Shown here one piece after another: positions 8,096 through 16,937 of a DNA stretch of 64,000 nucleotides (position 1 is the stretch's first letter; each line of letters starts with the position of its first letter). The position numbers and the translations under genes are program-made. Below the pieces are notes generated by a model that was given only the letters and a program-made list of their open reading frames with translations, was not told the origin of the DNA and did not search any database. This DNA comes from Streptomyces malaysiensis subsp. samsunensis (GTDB lineage Bacteria; Actinomycetota; Actinomycetes; Streptomycetales; Streptomycetaceae): NCBI RefSeq assembly GCF_024519315.1, contig NZ_JANIIC010000038.1, positions 45,649 through 109,648 on the forward strand, given 5' to 3'.

Positions 8096-10459
8096 CTATT
8101 GCGCGAGGGCGGCGGAGACGCGTTCGCGCAGTGTGACCGCCCGGGGGTCGTCGTACGAGGCGAGCGCCCTCAGGGCCTCGGCCCAGTGTCGCCGTGCCTC
8201 CTCGGCCGCGCCCGTCCCGTCCCCCTCATCTGCCTCGCGCAACGCACCGGCGAGACCGTCGAGGGCGAGGGCCGCGTGCCACAGGTCGTCCAACTCCCGG
8301 TGGACCGCCGCGGCGCGGCGGTGGAAGTCGGCCGCCTCTCCGGGACGCCCGAGTCGCCGGTACGTCTCCCCGGCGCCGTGCCACGCCCGCGCCTCCCGCG
8401 CCTGGTCGCCGAGGCGGCGCTGGAGCGAGGCGGCCCGTTGGAACGAGACCAGCGCGGCGTCGAGTTCACCGTTGGCCCGCTGTGCCCGGCCCAGTTCCAA
8501 CAGCCAGTACCCCTCCCACATGTGGTTGCGGTGGGTGCGGGCGATGTCCAGCGCGGCCTCCGCGGACCGCAGCGCCTCCTCCGCCTGCCCGCGATCCCGC
8601 TGCACGGCGCTCAGGATGCGCAGCGCGTTGCCCTCACCGCCCTGGTTGCCCAGCTCACGGTGCATTGCCAGGGCCCGCTCAACGAAGCCGGAAGCCTCCT
8701 CGGTCCGCGCCAGCTCATACGTCACCTCGGCGAGATTCGACGTCACGACGGCCTGCCACTGGGCGGCGCCCAGCTCCTGGAAGCGTGCCGCGGCCTGCTC
8801 GAACTGGTCCTTCGCCTCCTCCAGTCGGCGTCCGCGCAAATGGATCAGCCCGATGTCGTTCAGCGACAGCGCCTCCCCGAGCCGGTCGCCGGTCTCCCGA
8901 CGGGCGGCCAAGGCGCCCTGGTGGTACTCGGCACCCTCGGACAGGCGATGGGACTGCGTGCAGGCCATCCCGAGGCTCTCCAGCAGTTCGGCTTCCGCCG
9001 TCCGGTCGCCGAGGCGACGCGCGGCCCTCAGTCCGATACGGCTCATGGCGAGCCACTCCTCGAACGGGTTCAGGAGCATGTGCACGCTCCGCAGCACCGC
9101 CGGCAGCTGCCAGGCGATCACATCGAGACCCGCCTCCTCGGCGGCACGGGTGGCGGCCAGCAGATTGCCGCGCTCCGCCTCGTACCACCGCATGGCCTCC
9201 TCATAGTCCGCGAAGGACGCGGGGGTGAGGTCATCGCCTGGCGGGTCGAGCGGGATATGAGCCTCCTGCGAGTTGATCCAGGTCTGGGCCGCGTCCGCGG
9301 AGTGCAGGTACCAGACCAGCACCCGGCGCAGCGCCGCCTCGCGGCTCTCCGGGGACTCCTCCTGCCGCACCTGGTCGGCCGCGTAGGCGCGCAGCAGATC
9401 GTGGAACTCATAGCGGTCGGGCGCGGTCTGCTCCAGCAGATGGGCGCCGACCAGCACGTCCAGCAGATGCCGTACGCGGCCGATGCCGACGCCCCCGTCC
9501 AGAACGCCGGCGGCCGCGGCCCCGAACTCGGCGCCCGGATGCAGCCCGAGCAGCCGGAAGAGACGCGCCGCATCAGTGGGCAGCGCCCGGTAGGACCAGG
9601 CGAACACGGTACGCACCGCCTCGGCTTCCTCGTCGTCTCCCACGCTCAGGGCCTCCCACAGGACTGACTCGTCGCGAAGGTCTCTTATCAGGTCGTCCAG
9701 TCCCATCCGCGGACGGCTGGCGGCCCGTTCCGCGGCGATGCGCAGGGCCAGTGGAAGGCGGGCGCACAGCCGCGCCAGCTCAACCAGCTGGTCCCGGTTG
9801 TCCTGGGGCCGGTAGGCGGCGGTGACGGCGCTCAGCAGCGCGACGGCCTCGGGCTCATCCAGAGTGCCCAGGGTGAGCGTATGCGCCCCATCGCGGACAG
9901 CCAGGCCCGACAGCCGGCTCCGGCTGGTCACGAGGGCCAGAGATCCGGCGGTGCCCGGAAGCAGCGGCCGGACCTGGCCCACGGTGGCCGCGTTGTCCAG
10001 GATGACCAGCATCCTGCGCCCGGCCAGCAGCGACCGGTAGAGCGCCGCGCCCGCCTCCGGGTCCGCCGGTATCGCCCCCGCCGGTACGCCCAGGGTCGAC
10101 AGGAACCGGTGCAGCGCCTCCTGTGGGGTGATCGGTGCGCCCGGGTCGTAGCCGCGCAGATTCACATACAGCTGGCCATCCGGGAAGCGGGCCAGCGTGC
10201 GGTGTGCCCAGCGCAGCGCCAGGGAGGTCTTGCCGACGCCCGCGGTCCCGGCGAGGACGCAGACCGAGACGGCGAGGGCTTCGCCCAAGCCGCCGGTCTC
10301 GCCTTCGCCGTCGGCCAGCAAGGCGTCGAGCCGCCCCAGTTCCTCACCCCGGTTGACGAACCCCCGGATGTCCCCGGGCAGTTGCCGGGGCTTCGGGCTG
10401 TCGGGGCGGCTGTCGCCGTGGAAGTGGATGCCTCCGCTGATGTCCCGGGCCTGCACCAC
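8096..10459 (-). CDS. STAND NTPase, NB-ARC + TPR repeats
   Basis: A 787-residue protein when read from GTG at 10459. It has an NB-ARC module: Walker A GTAGVGKTS (71-79), Walker B LVILDN (151-156), a TSR sensor near 178, RLPLALR near 234 and the MHD-like FHD at 352-354. Some 300 residues of TPR repeats follow (about 480-780). Such proteins are signal-activated oligomerising ATPases used in regulation or defence. The start is uncertain. The motif VVQARDISGGIHFH continues upstream in frame (ELSGSAGD) for 18 codons to the TAG stop of the preceding gene, with no ATG or GTG. The only GGAG is placed 6 nt before an ATC at 10510. It is the last gene of the 11399-8096 operon. Confidence 0.85.
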   Translation of the reverse strand: MVQARDISGGIHFHGDSRPDSPKPRQLPGDIRGFVNRGEELGRLDALLADGEGETGGLGEALAVSVCVLAGTAGVGKTSLALRWAHRTLARFPDGQLYVNLRGYDPGAPITPQEALHRFLSTLGVPAGAIPADPEAGAALYRSLLAGRRMLVILDNAATVGQVRPLLPGTAGSLALVTSRSRLSGLAVRDGAHTLTLGTLDEPEAVALLSAVTAAYRPQDNRDQLVELARLCARLPLALRIAAERAASRPRMGLDDLIRDLRDESVLWEALSVGDDEEAEAVRTVFAWSYRALPTDAARLFRLLGLHPGAEFGAAAAGVLDGGVGIGRVRHLLDVLVGAHLLEQTAPDRYEFHDLLRAYAADQVRQEESPESREAALRRVLVWYLHSADAAQTWINSQEAHIPLDPPGDDLTPASFADYEEAMRWYEAERGNLLAATRAAEEAGLDVIAWQLPAVLRSVHMLLNPFEEWLAMSRIGLRAARRLGDRTAEAELLESLGMACTQSHRLSEGAEYHQGALAARRETGDRLGEALSLNDIGLIHLRGRRLEEAKDQFEQAAARFQELGAAQWQAVVTSNLAEVTYELARTEEASGFVERALAMHRELGNQGGEGNALRILSAVQRDRGQAEEALRSAEAALDIARTHRNHMWEGYWLLELGRAQRANGELDAALVSFQRAASLQRRLGDQAREARAWHGAGETYRRLGRPGEAADFHRRAAAVHRELDDLWHAALALDGLAGALREADEGDGTGAAEEARRHWAEALRALASYDDPRAVTLRERVSAALAQ

Positions 10460-10513
10460 GTCGCCTGCGGACCCCGACAGCTCGGAATGCGTCCCATGGT
10501 CCTCGTTGATCAG

Positions 10514-11137
10514 CTACTCCGCATGTGGTGGCGGTAAAGGTGCCACTGCCCGGGCGAAATACGGCGCCAGATCCTCACCGGCGTCGTAGAGGTCTCTGGT
10601 CAGTTCACGGCAGCGTGCGGTGGTGGCGTCGTCCATGAACCGCACCGCGCCGTCGAGAATCCCCTCATCCGTGTAGCGGATCCGATACGTCGTGTGGTCA
10701 CCCAGCGTCAGAAGCTCTGGCAGTGGTTCGAGCCTCTCCAGGTCGGCGATCTGTTCCGGGCCGACCACCCGGATCTTCTCCCCGCATTCCGCACGCAGCC
10801 GCAGCAGATGCAACTCCCATTGCAGATACGGGGCGATCGGCTCTTCCACCACCCGCACCCGGAAAAGGGTGATCCGGTGGCTTTCGACCTGCTGCGAGAA
10901 TTCCCGCAGATAGTCGCGCTCCTCCTCGATGAGACGCAGGGCCTCGTCCCAGTCACCTCGGGCGAACGCCTCCCAACTGGCGAAACCCGGCTCCCTGAAG
11001 CGCTGTTGACGCTCCAGCTTCCAGGAATCCTGCCCGTCGATCGTCCACTGCCGCTCACGGAAGTCGTGTCGGTAGGCATCGAGGGGGAGCGAGTCGCCCC
11101 GGGCGGAGTCGAGGCGGGGGCCGTCAAGTCCGAGCAT
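10514..11137 (-). CDS. DUF6879-like protein
   Basis: A 207-residue soluble, acidic protein of the DUF6879 type found next to regulatory and STAND genes in actinomycetes (WEAFARGDWDEALRLIEEER and YLQWELHLL are characteristic). It has no signal peptide or membrane segment. The ATG at 11137 lies inside the end of the upstream gene (14-nt overlap), so translation is probably coupled. Its TAG stop is in the same frame as the STAND gene 18 codons further on, so the two ORFs are separated only by one amber codon. Function unknown. Confidence 0.7.
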   Translation of the reverse strand: MLGLDGPRLDSARGDSLPLDAYRHDFRERQWTIDGQDSWKLERQQRFREPGFASWEAFARGDWDEALRLIEEERDYLREFSQQVESHRITLFRVRVVEEPIAPYLQWELHLLRLRAECGEKIRVVGPEQIADLERLEPLPELLTLGDHTTYRIRYTDEGILDGAVRFMDDATTARCRELTRDLYDAGEDLAPYFARAVAPLPPPHAE

Positions 11138-11399
11138 CGGGGATATCCGGTTTCGCGGCGCTCAGGGTGTTGCACGGAATGACGACGAGGCGCTCGTCCG
11201 GTGCGATGCTGGCATCCTCGGGGAGCTTCGCTCGGTAGTCGTCTGTGAGATCACGGCCGATGACCGCGATATCGCCGTTGTCGAGCTGCCAGATGTCGGG
11301 GCATCCGTCGCGTCCGCCAGTGTTCCCAAGTTCGCGCGCCGATTTTCCTAATCGGCGCGCGAATGAGGCGGAGGGGTCGGCTTCCCATGTGCGAGTCAC
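11124..11399 (-). CDS. Small hypothetical protein with in-frame TTA codon
   Basis: A 91-residue hypothetical protein, first gene of the operon leading to the STAND ATPase. The GTG start at 11399 has GGAGG 6 nt upstream. The region PDIWQLDNGDIAVIGRDLTD recalls short proteins often paired with DUF6879 genes in streptomycetes. Codon 17 (plus-strand 11349-11351) is TTA, which in Streptomyces is read only by the bldA tRNA. Full expression of this gene, and perhaps of its coupled followers, should therefore depend on bldA. Confidence 0.7.
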   Translation of the reverse strand: MTRTWEADPSASFARRLGKSARELGNTGGRDGCPDIWQLDNGDIAVIGRDLTDDYRAKLPEDASIAPDERLVVIPCNTLSAAKPDIPDART

Positions 11400-11501
11400 T
11401 GTGACCTCCGATGAGAAATCTCAGAACCGAGATTGCTCAGTGTAGTGACCTGGCACACCCCGTGTCATCAGAGTCGCCGTTGCGCCCGCGGGCCGGGCCC
11501 C

Positions 11502-12881
11502 TCAGGCCGGGGGCAGCAGCTTTTTCTGGGGCTTGCCCATGGCGTTGCGGGGCAGCGCCTCCAGGAATCGGACCTTGCGGGGCCGCTTGTGGACGGAGAG
11601 CTGCGAGGCTACGAAGTCGATCAGCTCCTGTTCGCCGATGCCGTCGGCCACGACGTACGCGACGATCTCCTGGCCCAGGTCCTCGTGCGGGGCGCCGACG
11701 ACGGCGGCCTCGCGGACGGCCGGATGGTCCAGCAGGGCGTTCTCGACCTCGCCCGCGCCGATGCGGTAGCCACCGGACTTGATCATGTCGGTGGAGGCGC
11801 GGCCCACGATGCGGTGGAAGCCGTCCGGGTCGATGGCGGCTATGTCGCCGGTCCGGAACCAGCCGTCCTCGGTGTATGAACCGGCCGTGGCCTCGGGCCG
11901 GTTCAGATAGCCGTCGAAGAGGGTCGGGCCGGTCAGCTGGAGCTCGCCGATCTCGGCGCCCTCCTCGGCGGCGATCCGGGTGCTGATGCCCGACAGCGGG
12001 GTGCCGACATAGCCGGGGCGGCGCTCACCGTCGGCCCGGGTGCTGATGGTGATGAGGGTTTCGGTCATGCCGTAGCGCTCGATGGGGCGCTGGCCGGTGA
12101 GCCGCTCCAGATCGCGGAAGACGGGGGCGGGCAGCGGGGCGCTGCCGGAGACCAGCAGCCGGGCGGAGGCCAGGGTGCGGGCGGAGTCCGGGTCCCGCGC
12201 GACCCGGTTCCAGACGGTGGGCACGCCGAAGTAGAGGCTGCCGCCCGCCGCCGCGTACGCCACCGGGGTCGGCTTGCCGGTGTGCACCAGCCGGCTGCCC
12301 ACCCGCAGCGGGCCCAGCACGCCGAGCACCAGCCCGTGCACATGGAACAGCGGCAGCCCGTGGACCAGGGTGTCCTCCGCGGTCCAGGCCCAGGCCGCGG
12401 CGAGCCCGTCCAGATCGGCGGCCACCGCCCGGCGGGAGATCAGCGCGCCCTTGGGCGCCCCCGTGGTCCCCGAGGTGTAGAGGATGAACGCCGTGGACTC
12501 CGGGTCCGGCTCCGGCTTCGTCCACGCCGCCCGCTCGGCCGGGTCCACCGGGACCGTCTCGATCGCAGCCTGGACGGCCTCCCCGGTGAGCAGCAGGGTG
12601 GCGCCCGAGTCCCGCAGTATGTGGTCGCGTTCGGCCGGGCCGGAGTCCGGCGGTACGGGCACCACCGGCACCCCGGCCAGCAGCGCGCCGACCACCGCGA
12701 CCACCGTCTCCGGCGTCGGGGTCGCCCGGACCGCGACGACCGGCGCACCGGCGATACGGGCCGCCACCGCGCCCGCGGCACCGAGCAGTTCCTCGCGCGA
12801 GAGGGCGCGGCCGCCGACGCTCAGTGCGTCGGGGCGGTCGCCGTCGGACGCGGCGAGGGACGTGAGGAGAGGTGCGGTCAC
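11502..12881 (-). CDS. MatB-like AMP-forming acyl-CoA synthetase
   Basis: A 459-residue member of the ANL superfamily that activates a carboxylic acid via an acyl-adenylate. The P-loop-like ILYTSGTTGAPKG, the central ERYGMTET, the hinge GWFRTGD and the catalytic Lys near the end (NAMGKPQKK) are present. LPLFHVHGLVLGVLGPLR resembles the Streptomyces malonyl/methylmalonyl-CoA synthetase MatB more than long-chain FadD. The GTG at 12881 is favoured by AAGGAG 8 nt upstream. The substrate is not decidable from sequence alone. Confidence 0.82.
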   Translation of the reverse strand: MTAPLLTSLAASDGDRPDALSVGGRALSREELLGAAGAVAARIAGAPVVAVRATPTPETVVAVVGALLAGVPVVPVPPDSGPAERDHILRDSGATLLLTGEAVQAAIETVPVDPAERAAWTKPEPDPESTAFILYTSGTTGAPKGALISRRAVAADLDGLAAAWAWTAEDTLVHGLPLFHVHGLVLGVLGPLRVGSRLVHTGKPTPVAYAAAGGSLYFGVPTVWNRVARDPDSARTLASARLLVSGSAPLPAPVFRDLERLTGQRPIERYGMTETLITISTRADGERRPGYVGTPLSGISTRIAAEEGAEIGELQLTGPTLFDGYLNRPEATAGSYTEDGWFRTGDIAAIDPDGFHRIVGRASTDMIKSGGYRIGAGEVENALLDHPAVREAAVVGAPHEDLGQEIVAYVVADGIGEQELIDFVASQLSVHKRPRKVRFLEALPRNAMGKPQKKLLPPA

Positions 12882-13001
12882 GGAACTGACTCCTTCCACA
12901 GCGGGCCAGGCGTGCCTCGTCGCCCGCTCGTCTTACGGGGGGCTGATTTCGGGGGCTAGCCCTACCGACAAAGCGTCCCCGCGACCGTACCGTCATTAAG
13001 C

Positions 13002-13454
13002 ATGGACGCCCGTGACCCAGATCTGAAAAAGGAACTCGACGCCGCCCTCCAGACCCGTAAGGAACTGGGCGCGGAATACGAGTCCGAGCTGGTCGACTCC
13101 TTCATGGAGAAGGTCGAACAGCGCTTCAACGATACGGCGGACCGCCACGTCCGCCGCCAACTCGCCGAGCAGCAGATGGCGACGGCACGCGGCGCCCGCC
13201 CGTACGCCACAGGTACCCAGCCGGACCAGTCCCATGGGCTGGGCGTCGGCGAACGCTTCGCCTTCGTGGGGGTCTCCCTGGTCCTGGCCATCCCGCTGTC
13301 GGCGATCGGCGTGGTGAACGAGGGCCTGCCCGGTCTGCTGATCACCTGGGCCGGAATCTTCGGCGTCAACGCGGTCCACGCCATGGGGGGCTTCTCCTGG
13401 CTGCGCCGAGGCCGTAAGGAGGAGGAGAGCGGCGTCCAGGTACCGAGGCCGTAA
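13002..13454 (+). CDS. Conserved hypothetical two-helix membrane protein
   Basis: A 150-residue protein with a charged, helical N-terminal half (about 1-75, possible coiled coil), two hydrophobic helices (about 84-105 and 108-128), and a basic/acidic tail. No clear ribosome binding site is seen before the ATG. It is divergent from the acyl-CoA synthetase and convergent with cystathionine beta-synthase. No function is assigned. Confidence 0.7.
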   Translation: MDARDPDLKKELDAALQTRKELGAEYESELVDSFMEKVEQRFNDTADRHVRRQLAEQQMATARGARPYATGTQPDQSHGLGVGERFAFVGVSLVLAIPLSAIGVVNEGLPGLLITWAGIFGVNAVHAMGGFSWLRRGRKEEESGVQVPRP

Positions 13455-13472
13455 AAAAAGGGGGTAGAGCTG

Positions 13473-13532
13473 CGCGGGGACCGCCGCACCCCGGTGCTTC
13501 GCACCGAGGGCGGGACGACGGCGGTCCCCGCG
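13473..13532. terminator. Hairpin between convergent genes
   Basis: A perfect 14-bp inverted repeat (13473-13486 and 13519-13532, cgcggggaccgccg) encloses a second small hairpin (ggtgc-ttc-gcacc). On the minus strand it is followed by C5 and T7, so it fits an intrinsic terminator for the leftward cbs gene and probably works in both directions. Confidence 0.7.
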
Positions 13533-13793
13533 TGGGACGCGGGCCGGGTCAGGGCCGGGCTTCCGCGTCCAGGCGACCATGGAGGTCCGGGAGCCGCTCC
13601 GGAGGTCCTGTCGCCTCATCTCGGGTGTCGGTGTCGTCCTTCCGACGCCCTCTAATCTGCCGGAGCTGTGTTAACCCCGTGCTGCGCGCGCGTGACACGT
13701 GCGTACCACTTGCCCGAAGCACCGGAAGGCGTGCCCCGAGGGGCAGTTGACCGCCTTACGGGCCCCGCCGCACAGGCCCCGCCGCACGGGCCG

Positions 13794-15179
13794 TCACTTC
13801 GCGCCGTTGGCCAGGTACGCCAGCAGGTCCTGCCGGCTCACCACACCCTTCGGCTTCCCCTCCACCAGCACGATCGCCGCGTCCGCCGCGCCCAGCACCG
13901 CCATCAGGTCCTCGACCGGCTCACCGGAGCCGACGTGCGGCAGCGGCGGGCTCATGTGCTTCTCCAGCGGGTCGGTCAGCTCCGCGCGCCGGGCGAACAG
14001 GGCGTCCAGCAGCTCGCGTTCCACCACCGAGCCGATGACCTCGGCGGCCATCACATCGGGGTGCCCGGCGCCCGGCTTGACGATCGGCATCTGCGAGACG
14101 CCGTACTCCCGCAGCACGTCGATGGCCTCGCCCACCGTCTCGTCCGGGTGCATATGGACCAGCGAGGGCAGCCCGCCCTCCTTGCCCTGGAGGACATCGC
14201 CGACCCGCACCGAGGGGCCGTCCTCCTCCAGGAAGCCGTAGTCGGCCATCCACTCATCGTTGAAGATCTTGGACAGATAGCCGCGGCCGCTGTCCGGCAG
14301 CAGGACGACCACGACATCGTCCGGGCCGAGCCGCTCGGCGACCTTCAGCGCGGCCACGACCGCCATTCCGCAGGAGCCGCCGACCAGCAGCCCCTCCTCC
14401 TTGGCCAGCCGCCGGGTCATCTGGAAGGCGTCCTTGTCGGAGACCGCGACGATCTCGTCCGCGACGGTCTGGTCGTACGCGGTCGGCCAGAAGTCCTCAC
14501 CGACGCCCTCGATCAGATACGGGCGGCCGGAGCCGCCGGAGTAGACCGAGCCCTCGGGGTCGGCGCCGATCACCTGGACCCGGCCCTCGCTGGCCTCCTT
14601 CAGATAGCGGCCGGTGCCGGAGATCGTGCCGCCGGTGCCGACGCCCGCGACGAAGTGGGTGATCTTCCCCTCGGTCTGCTCCCACAGCTCGGGGCCGGTG
14701 GACTCGTAGTGGGAGAGCGGGTTGTTCGGGTTGCTGTACTGGTCGGGCTTCCAGGCGCCCGGCGTCTCGCGGACCAGCCGGTCGGAGACGTTGTAGTACG
14801 AGTCGGGGTGCTCGGGATCCACGGCGGTGGGGCAGACCACGACCTCGGCCCCGTAGGCCCGCAGCACATTGATCTTGTCCGTGGACACCTTGTCCGGGCA
14901 GACGAAGACGCACTTGTAGCCCTTGCGCTGGGCGACCATGGCGAGGCCCACTCCGGTGTTGCCGGATGTCGGCTCGACGATGGTGCCGCCCGGCTCGAGC
15001 TCCCCGGAGCGCTCGGCGGCCTCGATCATGCGGACCGCGATCCGGTCCTTCACCGAGCCACCGGGGTTGAAGTATTCGACCTTGGCCAGGACGGTCGCCC
15101 GGATGCCCTCGGTCACGGTGTTGAGCTTCACCAGCGGGGTGTTGCCGACCAGCTCAATCATCGATTCGTAGTACTGCAC
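13794..15179 (-). CDS. cbs: Cystathionine beta-synthase
   Basis: A 461-residue PLP enzyme condensing serine and homocysteine in reverse transsulfuration. The PLP lysine lies in NPGGSVKDRIAV, the SGNTGVGLA loop binds substrate, and GTGGTISGTGRYLKE grips the phosphate. Two C-terminal CBS modules (about 335-460) may bind adenosyl ligands. GTG at 15179 has AGGAG at good spacing. The length and domain order match bacterial and vertebrate two-domain enzymes without the haem N-terminus. Confidence 0.92.
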   Translation of the reverse strand: MQYYESMIELVGNTPLVKLNTVTEGIRATVLAKVEYFNPGGSVKDRIAVRMIEAAERSGELEPGGTIVEPTSGNTGVGLAMVAQRKGYKCVFVCPDKVSTDKINVLRAYGAEVVVCPTAVDPEHPDSYYNVSDRLVRETPGAWKPDQYSNPNNPLSHYESTGPELWEQTEGKITHFVAGVGTGGTISGTGRYLKEASEGRVQVIGADPEGSVYSGGSGRPYLIEGVGEDFWPTAYDQTVADEIVAVSDKDAFQMTRRLAKEEGLLVGGSCGMAVVAALKVAERLGPDDVVVVLLPDSGRGYLSKIFNDEWMADYGFLEEDGPSVRVGDVLQGKEGGLPSLVHMHPDETVGEAIDVLREYGVSQMPIVKPGAGHPDVMAAEVIGSVVERELLDALFARRAELTDPLEKHMSPPLPHVGSGEPVEDLMAVLGAADAAIVLVEGKPKGVVSRQDLLAYLANGAK

Positions 15180-15376
15180 GCCTGCTCCTGGTCCGGTTCC
15201 GCGGGATCTCCGCGTCGGGGCGGTCGCCGTGGCGGGCCCGTGCTGTCAGCTTATTGCGCGCTCCCGCCCTCCGACCGGTGCGTTGGGACGAAGCCTGCGC
15301 GGGGCAACAAGTTGTTAGCAAGGCGTACAAAGGAGAAAGAGGCGCGTGCGCGTGCGGACGGAGGTGGCCTGGAGCC

Positions 15377-16408
15377 ATGTCGATGTCGAGGGCGAGGGTG
15401 GCGCGGCGGATCGCGGCCGCGGCGGCGTACGGGGGCGGCGGGATCGGGCTGCTGGGCGGGGTGACCGCCGTGCTGCTGCTCACCGAGGTGTCCCATGCGA
15501 AGCGGGTCGTGGGCGGATCGGACGATCCGCCGCCGCGCGCGGACGGCCGATATGGCTTCGCCTTCGCCCGCAGAACCGGCCAGCCACCACTGCGGCTGGC
15601 CTTTCTCGGCGACTCCACCGCCGCCGGACAGGGCGTCCACCGCCCCAGTCAGACACCGGGCGCACTGCTCGCCTCGGGGCTCGCGGCGGTCGCCGAGCGC
15701 CCGGTGGACCTGCGGAACGTGGCACTGCCGGGGGCGCAGTCCAGCGATCTGGAGCGCCAGGTCACGCTGGTGCTGGAGGACCCGGAGCTGCTCCCCGACG
15801 TATGCGTGATCATGATCGGCGCCAATGACGTCACCCGCCGGATGCCGCCCGCCACCTCGGTGCGGCTGCTGTCGGACGCGGTGCGCAGGCTGTGCGAGAG
15901 CGGCTGCGAAGTGGTGGTGGGCACCTGTCCCGACCTCGGCACGATCGAGCCTGTCTATCAGCCGCTGCGCTGGATCGCGCGGCGGCTGAGCCGACAGCTG
16001 GCCGCCGCGCAGACCATCGGCGTGGTGGAGCAGGGCGGGCGCACGGTCTCGCTGGGCGATCTGCTCGGCCCGGAGTTCGCGGCCAATCCGCGCGAGCTGT
16101 TCGGCCCGGACAACTACCACCCCTCGGCGGAGGGGTACGCCACGGCCGCGATGGCCGTTCTGCCGACCCTGTGCGACTCGCTGGGCCTGTGGCCCGAGGA
16201 GGCCCCGGAGATGCTCGACGCGGGCATCCTGCCGGTCGCCACGGCGGCGGCCGAGGCGGCCGCCGAGGGCGGCACCGAGGTCACCGGGGCCCGCGGCCCC
16301 TGGGCCCGGCTGCTGCGGCGCCGCCGGCCGCCCACGAAGGAGCCGGCGACCGCCGGCGCCCCCACCGACACCCCGTCCCCGTCCTCCCCACCCCCGCCCG
16401 GCTGCTGA
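15377..16408 (+). CDS. SGNH/GDSL hydrolase with N-terminal membrane anchor
   Basis: A 343-residue predicted secreted or membrane-anchored esterase. A hydrophobic helix at about 12-38 is followed by block I LAFLGDSTAAGQG (nucleophile Ser), block II Gly in ALPGAQ, block III MIGANDV, and block V DNYHPSAEGY carrying Asp and His. The Ala/Pro-rich tail from about 285 is low-complexity. The ATG at 15377 has GGAGGTGG upstream. It is divergent from cbs; the substrate is unknown. Confidence 0.85.
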   Translation: MSMSRARVARRIAAAAAYGGGGIGLLGGVTAVLLLTEVSHAKRVVGGSDDPPPRADGRYGFAFARRTGQPPLRLAFLGDSTAAGQGVHRPSQTPGALLASGLAAVAERPVDLRNVALPGAQSSDLERQVTLVLEDPELLPDVCVIMIGANDVTRRMPPATSVRLLSDAVRRLCESGCEVVVGTCPDLGTIEPVYQPLRWIARRLSRQLAAAQTIGVVEQGGRTVSLGDLLGPEFAANPRELFGPDNYHPSAEGYATAAMAVLPTLCDSLGLWPEEAPEMLDAGILPVATAAAEAAAEGGTEVTGARGPWARLLRRRRPPTKEPATAGAPTDTPSPSSPPPPGC

Positions 16409-16429
16409 CCCCCGACCGGGGCCTGTGCG

Positions 16430-16800
16430 AGGCCCCTGACCCCGGCCACCCGCCGGGGGCCCTGACGCCGGCCGCTCGCCCGGGACTCGAAGCACGGCGC
16501 TCCCCCGCCGGGGCTGAGGCTGACGTAACCCCGCCCGAGGCCCGGAGCGGCGCTCCCTCAGCCAGGACCAAGGCCGACGTCCCCCCACCCGGGGCTCGGG
16601 GCAGCGCTCCCGCAGCCAGGGCCGAGACCGACGGTTCCCCGGCAGGGGCCCGGAGCGGCGCTCCCTCGCCAGGGCTGAGGCCGGCATAGCCCCGCCCGGG
16701 GCTCGGGTCGGCGCTCCGCCCGGCGCCCGGCCCGGTGCCCCCGACCAGAGCTCAGGGCGGCGCTCCGCCCAGGGCCCAGTCCGACGCTTCCCGCCCCCGG
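16430..16800. repeat. 54-bp degenerate tandem repeat array in a 529-bp intergenic gap
   Basis: The gap between the SGNH hydrolase and the thiolase (16409-16937) carries about five or six imperfect copies of a 53-54-bp unit containing ggcccggagcggcgctccct. Copies begin near 16465, 16519, 16573, 16627 and 16680. The unit is 18 codons long and stays open in one + frame, but no start codon with a ribosome binding site is seen, so I treat it as noncoding. The last 130 bp must hold the thiolase promoter. Confidence 0.75.
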
Positions 16801-16937
16801 GGCGGGTGAGCCGGATCGCTGAGCGTACGCTTGGAAAAAAGAGTTCCGCGTCACAGCCCGCACCCCGTGACCCCGTCGATACGTGCGGGTAGCTTCCCTC
16901 AGAGTCCAGCCCTCACCCGCGCCCCCTTGGAGCCGTG

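Noticed and set aside
10162..10497. ATG at 10497 as start for the STAND gene
   Set aside because: It is in a different frame from the NB-ARC domain and would need a frameshift; the in-frame motif upstream argues for a start in the native frame.
15251..16687. 478-codon minus-strand frame opposite the SGNH hydrolase
   Set aside because: It is Arg/Pro-rich, starts inside the repeat array, has no ribosome binding site and lies antisense to a gene with intact catalytic motifs.
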